Shown in pieces: positions 49,716-54,362 of a stretch of 54,362 nt of DNA (position 1 is the stretch's first letter; every line of letters starts with the position of its first letter). Both the position numbers and the translations under genes were made by a program. Location of the stretch: NCBI RefSeq assembly GCF_937129435.1, contig NZ_CAKZNF010000009.1, forward strand, positions 1 to 54,362, read 5' to 3'. The DNA is from an uncultured Parasphingopyxis sp. (GTDB taxonomy: Bacteria > Pseudomonadota > Alphaproteobacteria > Sphingomonadales > Sphingomonadaceae). The notes beneath the pieces are model-generated. The model ran no database searches. It was not told the origin of the DNA and saw only the letters and a program-made list of their open reading frames with translations.

Positions 49716-50273
49716 ATGCGCGCGGCTATCGTCCTTGCGGCTGGCCGATCCCGGCGTTTCGGAGCTCGGGACAAGCTGGTCGTCCGATATCGGGGCCGTC
49801 TGCTCGCGGAACATGCGATACGGACCGCGCTCCGATCGGATTGCGCGCGAGTGCTGGTGGTGATGCGCACCATGTCGCCGTTGAAACGGCTGCCACTGCT
49901 CAAAAGTCCGCGCATTTCGACGGTTGAGGTTCCGCCGGAAAACGCATCGCGGCGTCAGAGCCTGGCGGCGGCATTGCGCGCGCTGAGGCCGCTGGAGAGA
50001 TCGGCGCTCGTTCTGCTCGGCGACATGCCTGCACTCGACATCGGCCAGGTGCGCAAGGTCGCGCGTTCATCGCCGCGTAGCGATGCGCGCGCCATATATC
50101 GTGGGCAACCGGGGCATCCCGTATTGATTCGCAACCCGCGCGCCGCGCTGGCGCGCCTGACGGACGGGAAACCGGCATTGGCCGTGGATCGGCTTCAAAA
50201 CCTGCCCACCGGGCGGGGTGCGATCGCCGATATCGACCGGCCACCGGCTCTCAGGCCGGTTCCCGTCCGATGA
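49716..50273 (+). CDS. MobA-like NTP transferase family protein
   Basis: This predicted 185-residue protein starts MRAAIVLAAGRSRRFGARDK, the LAAGxSxRFG nucleotide-binding loop of the MobA/MocA family. A mid-chain ALVLLGDMPAL is the family LGDMP metal-site motif, and GQPGHPVLIR follows. MocA/MobA enzymes add CMP or GMP to molybdopterin, and related members act on other cofactors. The short length and the absence of moa/mob/xdh neighbours make the substrate uncertain. An open frame before the ATG overlaps kup and is not coding. Its stop overlaps the start of the RNA-ligase-like gene (ATGA). Confidence 0.85.
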   Translation: MRAAIVLAAGRSRRFGARDKLVVRYRGRLLAEHAIRTALRSDCARVLVVMRTMSPLKRLPLLKSPRISTVEVPPENASRRQSLAAALRALRPLERSALVLLGDMPALDIGQVRKVARSSPRSDARAIYRGQPGHPVLIRNPRAALARLTDGKPALAVDRLQNLPTGRGAIADIDRPPALRPVPVR

Positions 50274-50779
50274 GCGATGCCCCGATTATCGTCACCGCCT
50301 TGCTGGGGAAGGAAGATTTTGCCTGGCTCAATACGTTGCGGCAACGCCATTTCCCGCCCGAACGCAATTTTCTGCCCGTCCATGTGACGCTCTTCCACCA
50401 TCTGCCGCCGAGCGTTGCACCGGAATTGAAGCAGCGGCTTGCGGCCCTCACACGCGAATATCCGGCTCCGACGGCGCAGCTTCGCGACGTCATGAAGCTC
50501 GGCAAAGGCGTCGCCTATCGAATTGAGTCGGAGAAACTGGCGGCGTTGCGCGACGAACTCGCATCGGCTTTTGCCGGACTTCTCACGCCGCAGGATCAGG
50601 CGGACTGGCGCCCGCACATCACGGTTCAGAACAAGGTTACGCCAGACGCCGCACGGGCTCTCCATGAAGAACTGTCAGAAGGCTTCTCTCCACGACCGCT
50701 TGCAATCGCGGGTCTCGCAAGCTGGTATTATCGCGGCGGCCCGTGGGAGCCACTGTCCGAGCACCGATTTTCCGGCTGA
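50270..50779 (+). CDS. 2'-5' RNA ligase family protein
   Basis: This predicted 169-residue protein has the two HxT/S signatures of the 2H phosphoesterase fold. The first is His38-Val-Thr40 in LPVHVTLFHHLPP; the second is His116-Ile-Thr118 in DWRPHITVQNKV. The spacing between them (about 78 residues) is normal. The 2H fold covers RNA ligase-like, cyclic phosphodiesterase and tRNA-repair activities, so the reaction is not known. It is coupled to the MobA-like gene. It is convergent with the DUF3775 gene, with stops adjacent. Confidence 0.88.
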   Translation: MSDAPIIVTALLGKEDFAWLNTLRQRHFPPERNFLPVHVTLFHHLPPSVAPELKQRLAALTREYPAPTAQLRDVMKLGKGVAYRIESEKLAALRDELASAFAGLLTPQDQADWRPHITVQNKVTPDAARALHEELSEGFSPRPLAIAGLASWYYRGGPWEPLSEHRFSG

Positions 50780-51190
50780 TCAGTCGAGCTGACCGATACC
50801 CTCACAGCTCATACCGAAAGCCGCGAGTCCGGCTTCGAGATAAGCGGCGAGCATCGGCATATCCATCAGCTGGTCTGCCGCATCGTTGCGTTCACCGTCG
50901 CTCGCTTCGGCCAGCGCGTCCTCCCAATCCTCCGGTTCGAAAGTGCCACGGCCGATCCAAGCCAGCGCAAGCACTTCCGCCGTCTCGTCGTCCGCCAAAT
51001 CATCGAGCAATGCCTGAATTTCCGTCTCGACGGCTTCGTTTTTCTCATCGAGCATGACGTCATATTGATCGTCGGTGGACACCGGATCGTCCCGATCGTC
51101 CTCTTCATCGTTTTCGGGGACCTGCGAGTCCCACTCGCGTGCCCGCACGATCAACCGGCAAATCGTATCCAATGGTGTTTCGAGTTCCAT
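50780..51190 (-). CDS. DUF3775 family protein
   Basis: This predicted 136-residue acidic soluble protein starts MELETPLDTICRLIVRAREW. The DUF3775 pattern is visible as an N-terminal LDTICRLIVRARE helix, an acidic linker (NDEEDDRDDPVSTDDQ) and a C-terminal VLALAWIGRGTFEPEDWEDA block. Function is unknown in all family members I know of. It is convergent with the RNA-ligase-like gene. Its 5' side faces tRNA-Met, 138 bases away. Confidence 0.85.
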   Translation of the reverse strand: MELETPLDTICRLIVRAREWDSQVPENDEEDDRDDPVSTDDQYDVMLDEKNEAVETEIQALLDDLADDETAEVLALAWIGRGTFEPEDWEDALAEASDGERNDAADQLMDMPMLAAYLEAGLAAFGMSCEGIGQLD

Positions 51191-51327
51191 GGCGGCGCTC
51201 CATCAGTTCCGTTTCGCCCAGACCAACGCGCTCTGGCGGCGCCCGGTTCCGTTCGATCCATCGCGCGTGTTGACCGGCTCGCACGCCCTCACTATAGGCC
51301 GCGCAGCCGTTTCGCGGCGCCTTCCGT

Positions 51328-51404
51328 GGCGGAGTAGCTCAGGTGGTTAGAGCAGCGGAATCATAATCCGCGTGTCGGGGGTTCGAGTCCCTCCTCCGCT
51401 ACCA
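51328..51404 (+). tRNA. tRNA-Met (CAT), elongator type
   Basis: This is a 77-base cloverleaf with acceptor GGCGGAG pairing CTCCGCT (a G-U at the first pair), discriminator A and an encoded CCA. The anticodon loop ATCATAA presents CAT. The first pair and the D-arm (TAGCTCAGGTGGTTAGAGC) match alphaproteobacterial elongator tRNA-Met. An Ile2 type with a modified C cannot be fully excluded. Confidence 0.92.
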
Positions 51405-51416
51405 AGTTGAAACTTC

Positions 51417-51697
51417 TCATGCGTCACATGCGCCGAAGAACTCGTCGATCTCCGTATCGCTGCTATGGGAGGGGATGGTGATCGTTTCGTCGCCATAAGA
51501 TACGCTCCTTCGCTATAGGCTTTCATTACGGGGCCCTGCGGGGCCGTGGTTACTTCTACCGCCATTCCAAGCTGGGTCTCGCGTGACTTAATCGAGAGTT
51601 GCTGGTCGAGGTTTCCGGCTTTGAGCGTCACCGTGTCTAGTCGTTGCGAGACGACTTCCGGCGGGCGATTGAATGACACCAAAACTGTCTCGCCCAT
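51417..51697 (-). pseudogene. Small ORF, probably frameshifted, of unknown family
   Basis: An ORF starts MGETVLVSFNRPPEVVSQRL on the minus strand and runs to about KAYSEGAYL. The same frame then turns into basic, low-complexity sequence that overruns the tRNA in reverse. A one-base change near CTTATGG would instead continue as YGDETITIPSHSSDTEIDEF then FGACDA and stop at 51417, an acidic C-terminus that looks like real protein. I infer a recent frameshift or a sequencing error. The family is unknown. This 344-base gap between tRNA-Met and ompW otherwise shows nothing recognisable; a tRNA-linked position is typical of integrated-element remnants, but no integrase or repeated tRNA end is seen. 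Confidence 0.35.
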
Positions 51698-51748
51698 GGC
51701 CCGGGGGCCAAGGCTCTCAGGTTACAGGCTAATTCCGCCTGGCTTGGT

Positions 51749-52417
51749 TCAGAAACGATAGCTTACGCCAGCGCTCAATACCCACGGGTCGAGCTTGTGC
51801 TCGGTTTCGATCGCCAGCGTATCACCGGCATACCAGCGCGCGGTCGTGTCGACGAAGTAGCGCTTTGCGTCGATCGTCAGGCCGAGACCGCTGTCGCCAA
51901 GCGCGATATCGGTACCTGCCTGCAGCACGAGGCCGAATTCGTCCGACAGCGTGGTGCGCGTCACACCGAGCGGAATGGTGTCCGCACCCGGTTCGACATC
52001 GACCCACCAAAAGTAAGTGGCCCCGGCACCGAGATAGGGTTTCACGCCGCCGAGATCGAAATGGTACTTCGCGGTGAAGGTCGCGGGGATGACCTTGGCG
52101 TCTGACACCAGTTCGGCACCCGGCAGCCCGGCCACCGCATCGACATCATGCTGTGTCACGCAGCAGATCGTCTCGATCGAGAAATTCGGCGACGCGAAAT
52201 ACTCGATTGCCAGCGTGGGTACGAAATTGTCGCTCGCCTCGGTCTGCGTCGCGGCGGGAAGGCCCACGATATCCGTGTTGATATCGGTGATTTTGCCATC
52301 GGGTGCGACAAGGGTGCCGAGCAGCTTTACCTGCAGCTTGCCATCGTTGTCCGCAGCCTGGGCAGGTGCGGCGAACATTGCCGTACCGGCCAGCGCAGCT
52401 ACCAGAAACTTCTTCAT
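51749..52417 (-). CDS. OmpW family outer membrane protein
   Basis: OmpW forms an eight-stranded beta barrel for small hydrophobic molecules. The 222-residue protein has a signal peptide (MKKFLVAALAGTAMFAAPAQAAD). It has alternating amphipathic strands (FVPTLAIEYFASPNFSIETI, KYHFDLGGVKPYLGAGATYF) and a C-terminal aromatic residue (GVSYRF), which marks a barrel for BAM insertion. The start ATG is preceded by GAGG. It is divergent from an FNR-type regulator gene, and the shared gap contains an FNR box. ompW regulation by oxygen is known in other bacteria, so the arrangement fits a low-oxygen response. Confidence 0.92.
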   Translation of the reverse strand: MKKFLVAALAGTAMFAAPAQAADNDGKLQVKLLGTLVAPDGKITDINTDIVGLPAATQTEASDNFVPTLAIEYFASPNFSIETICCVTQHDVDAVAGLPGAELVSDAKVIPATFTAKYHFDLGGVKPYLGAGATYFWWVDVEPGADTIPLGVTRTTLSDEFGLVLQAGTDIALGDSGLGLTIDAKRYFVDTTARWYAGDTLAIETEHKLDPWVLSAGVSYRF

Positions 52418-52510
52418 TCGATCGTCCTCGAGCGCGGCAGTGGCCGCCCCATGCGGCCCAGGGATGTTGCAGCGCTCAGACGCCTGTGGCGCGGAAAATT
52501 TCTGCGGGCA

Positions 52511-52524
52511 TTGATCTGGGTCAA
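52511..52524. promoter_or_regulatory. FNR/FixK box in the ompW / regulator gap
   Basis: TTGATCTGGGTCAA is a near-palindromic FNR/FixK site (consensus TTGAT-N4-ATCAA; here GTCAA). It is centred 93 bases from the ompW start and 41 bases upstream of the regulator ATG. It could control ompW, the regulator itself, or both. The identical 14 bases occur upstream of ccoN. Confidence 0.75.
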
Positions 52525-52558
52525 GGAAGCGCCGGCCTATCGGGGCGAGGGCGGCTTC

Positions 52559-53260
52559 ATGATTACACCAGCCGAACCCTTCCAGCGATTTGCCAACCGG
52601 ATACTTCCCGCAAATCTGTCGGATACCGTATACTTCCGGTTCCAGGCGCTCGCCCGGCCAGGCCAGCTCGCCAAGGCGCATTCACTGGATTTCGCGGGCG
52701 CGGGCCAGCAGATCGTCTTCGTGGTCGACGGGGCCACCAAGCTGGTGGCGCACGCGTCAGAGTCGCGCGACCAGATCGTCGCTTTCCAGTTCGCCGGCGA
52801 GGTCTTCACTGTCCCCGGTCCCGACAACTATTCCTACTCCGTCAGCGCGCTCAAGGACTGCGACATCCTGGCTTTCGACTCGGACGAATTCCTCCGGTTG
52901 GCATCGAGCGAAGCGGGGGTCCTTCACCATTTGCTGGAAAACACCACGCTTTCGCTGCGCCGGTGCCGCGAGAAGACGATCGCGCTCGGCCGCAAGACGG
53001 CGGGCGAACGCATCGCCGTGTTCCTGATCGGGATGGCCGAGCGGATCGGGGTCGAGCAGGACGGCCGGCTGGTGCTCGAATTGCCGATGTCCCGCCGTGA
53101 TATCTCGGACAGTCTCGGGCTCACAATCGAGACCGTCAGCCGTCAGCTATCGAAGCTCAGGGACGACGGGGTGATCGAGACGGTGGGCCGTTCAGGCGTG
53201 ATTTTGAATGCCGTGGAGAGCCTCCGTGACCGGGCGGGCTTCCTGCGCGAGGCCGCGTGA
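52559..53260 (+). CDS. CRP/FNR family transcriptional regulator (FixK-like)
   Basis: This predicted 233-residue regulator has an N-terminal cyclic-nucleotide-like beta roll (IVFVVDGATKLVAHASESRD, FQFAGEVFTVPGPDNYSYSV). A dimer helix (TTLSLRRCREKTIALGRKTA) follows. The C-terminal HTH_Crp domain starts near residue 178 (MSRRDISDSLGLTIETVSRQ). The recognition helix ETVSRQL has the E-x-x-S-R pattern that reads TTGA half-sites, matching the two local boxes. The FNR N-terminal Cys cluster (CxxCx5C) is absent; only two Cys remain, neither in the FNR arrangement, so it is FixK-like and probably does not sense oxygen through a 4Fe-4S cluster. The start follows GGCGAGGGCGG. Confidence 0.92.
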   Translation: MITPAEPFQRFANRILPANLSDTVYFRFQALARPGQLAKAHSLDFAGAGQQIVFVVDGATKLVAHASESRDQIVAFQFAGEVFTVPGPDNYSYSVSALKDCDILAFDSDEFLRLASSEAGVLHHLLENTTLSLRRCREKTIALGRKTAGERIAVFLIGMAERIGVEQDGRLVLELPMSRRDISDSLGLTIETVSRQLSKLRDDGVIETVGRSGVILNAVESLRDRAGFLREAA

Positions 53261-53274
53261 AATCTTTTCCGAAT

Positions 53275-53288
53275 TTGATCTGGGTCAA
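53275..53288 (+). promoter_or_regulatory. FNR/FixK box upstream of ccoN
   Basis: TTGATCTGGGTCAA, identical to the ompW-side box, is centred at 53281.5, about 59 bases before the ccoN ATG. A possible -10, CTTAAC, lies at 53309-53314, which would put the box near -41.5, the position of class II FNR activation. This matches the control of cbb3 oxidase genes by FNR/FixK in other proteobacteria. Confidence 0.8.
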
Positions 53289-53339
53289 TGATCTTCGTGG
53301 GCGGTCCGCTTAACCCCCTGCAAAAGGACGGAGAATTCT

Positions 53340-54362
53340 ATGCAAGCGGAAACGGCGCTGGGCCGGGTGGGCCTGTGGTTCCTGGTCATGCTGGCTGCGA
53401 TGGCGGCGGCGCTGGGCGCGGCGGACAGCGGTTTCGCGGCGCACGCCTGGATTATCGCGGCTCTCGGTTTCGTGATGGTCTGGGTCAGTGCATCGCGGTT
53501 CGATCCGCTGGGAAAGGCGCGGGGCTTCTTCAAGCTTCCCGACGGTCCTTCGCGGTATGACGACGATCCCATTCGCTGGGGTGTCATCGCCACGATGTTC
53601 TGGGGACTTGCGGGCCTTCTGGCGGGTGTTTTCATCGCCGCTCAGCTGGCGTTCCCGCAGCTCAATTTCGAACCCTATCTCAACTTCGGTCGACTGCGCC
53701 CGCTGCACACGAGCGCTGTGATATTCGCTTTTGGCGGCAACGCGCTGCTGGCGACCAGCTTCTACGTCGTGCAGCGCACCTGCCGTACGCAGCTGGCGTT
53801 TCCCAATCTCGCGCGGTTCGTCTTCTGGGGCTATCAGCTGTTCATCGTCATGGCCGCCACCGGCTACCTTCTGGGCATCACCCAGGGCCGCGAATATGCC
53901 GAGCCGGAATGGTATGTCGATCTCTGGCTGACGGTCGTCTGGGTCGCCTACCTGATCGTGTTCATGGGCACGATCTTCAAGCGCAAGGAGCCGCATATCT
54001 ATGTGGCGAACTGGTTCTATCTCGCCTTCATCGTGACGATTGCGGTCCTGCATCTGGTCAACAATCTGTCGATCCCCGTCGATCCGTTCGGCTCGTTCAG
54101 CTACCGCGTCTTTTCCGGTGTGCAGAATGCGCTGACGCAATGGTGGTATGGCCATAATGCGGTGGGCTTCTTCCTGACCGCGGGCTTCCTCGGGATCATG
54201 TATTATTTCATCCCCAAACGGGTGGAGCGGCCGGTCTATTCCTACCGTCTCTCCATCGTCCACTTCTGGACGCTGATCTTCATCTATATCTGGGCGGGAC
54301 CCCACCATTTGCACTATACGGCGCTGCCGGAATGGGCGCAGACGCTGGGCATGACCTTCTCG
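53340..54362 (+). CDS. ccoN: Cytochrome c oxidase cbb3-type subunit I CcoN, partial at right edge
   Basis: CcoN is the catalytic heme b/heme b3-CuB subunit of the high-affinity cbb3 oxidase. The window holds its first 341 residues, beginning [20 protein letters not shown] after GGAC-GGAG. Conserved residues seen so far are heme b ligand His123 ([15 protein letters not shown]), CuB ligand His272 ([15 protein letters not shown]) and His322-His323 ([13 protein letters not shown]). An FNR box lies upstream. The rest of the gene and the likely ccoOQP genes are beyond the window. The protein would be assembled with c-type hemes made by the Ccm system encoded earlier in the window. Confidence 0.95.
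   Translation, partial: MQAETALGRVGLWFLVMLAAMAAALGAADSGFAAHAWIIAALGFVMVWVSASRFDPLGKARGFFKLPDGPSRYDDDPIRWGVIATMFWGLAGLLAGVFIAAQLAFPQLNFEPYLNFGRLRPLHTSAVIFAFGGNALLATSFYVVQRTCRTQLAFPNLARFVFWGYQLFIVMAATGYLLGITQGREYAEPEWYVDLWLTVVWVAYLIVFMGTIFKRKEPHIYVANWFYLAFIVTIAVLHLVNNLSIPVDPFGSFSYRVFSGVQNALTQWWYGHNAVGFFLTAGFLGIMYYFIPKRVERPVYSYRLSIVHFWTLIFIYIWAGPHHLHYTALPEWAQTLGMTFS

Noticed and set aside
51347..51697. 116-residue minus-strand ORF ending GGGTRTPDTRIM
   Set aside because: Its last part is tRNA-Met read backwards. Only the N-terminal portion may be coding, reported as a probable frameshifted ORF.
53310..54314. 334-residue antisense ORF at the right edge
   Set aside because: Antisense to ccoN, which has its heme and copper ligands in frame.

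Overview
The window is GC-rich chromosomal DNA of an alphaproteobacterium, most likely a member of the Sphingomonadales. This placement rests on gene order and protein style, not on a database search: moaA-nadK, sdhE/recG/mfd, tig-clpP-clpX-lon-hup, the ccmCDEFGHI run, a MoxR ATPase with a CoxE-type VWA protein, small TonB-box and retropepsin-like proteins, and short palindromic repeats of kinds common in this order. There are no rRNA genes, no CRISPR array, no transposase and no phage block. The sequence reads as core genome with a few small accessory patches. Five tRNA genes are present: Asn, Leu, Val, His and elongator Met.

Left part (1-24.9 kb). A partial inositol-monophosphatase-family gene overlaps argJ. 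A TonB-like protein, secA and an unusual TPR/Rossmann/cyclase-like protein follow on the plus strand. After tRNA-Asn come moaA-nadK (minus), an EAL-type c-di-GMP phosphodiesterase, a retropepsin-like protease, mfd, sdhE, recG, a PilZ protein and tyrS. A three-gene plus-strand cluster (DOMON-like, NamZ/DUF1343, TPR-sulfotransferase) is translationally coupled or tightly packed and runs convergently into the VWA gene.

Middle (23.7-31.1 kb). The VWA/CoxE gene and its usual MoxR partner are separated by a DUF817 membrane protein and an unrecognised exported protein with lower GC. Divergent from moxR is an overlapping cassette: lipoprotein, M48 metalloprotease, second lipoprotein. The second lipoprotein gene carries an in-frame TGA at codon 45.

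Right part (31.2-54.4 kb). The protein-quality-control block tig-(GT2)-clpP-clpX-lon-hup is followed by tRNA-Val, tRNA-His, a leucine-dehydrogenase-like gene and a convergent EamA transporter. The System I cytochrome c maturation genes ccmC-D-E-F-G-H-I follow with start/stop overlaps; ccmAB are not in the window. Then come ald, kup, a MobA-like transferase, a 2'-5' RNA ligase-like protein, a DUF3775 protein, tRNA-Met and a probably frameshifted small ORF. The window ends with ompW divergent from a CRP/FNR-type regulator and the start of ccoN. The same 14-base FNR/FixK box lies in the ompW/regulator gap and upstream of ccoN, which points to a small low-oxygen regulon served by the nearby cytochrome c assembly genes.

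The observations most worth a second look are the TPR-Rossmann-cyclase protein, the paired FNR boxes, the TGA-interrupted lipoprotein gene, the histone-H1-like tail of trigger factor, and the low-GC insertion between the VWA and MoxR genes. No complete, plainly new multi-gene system was identified.
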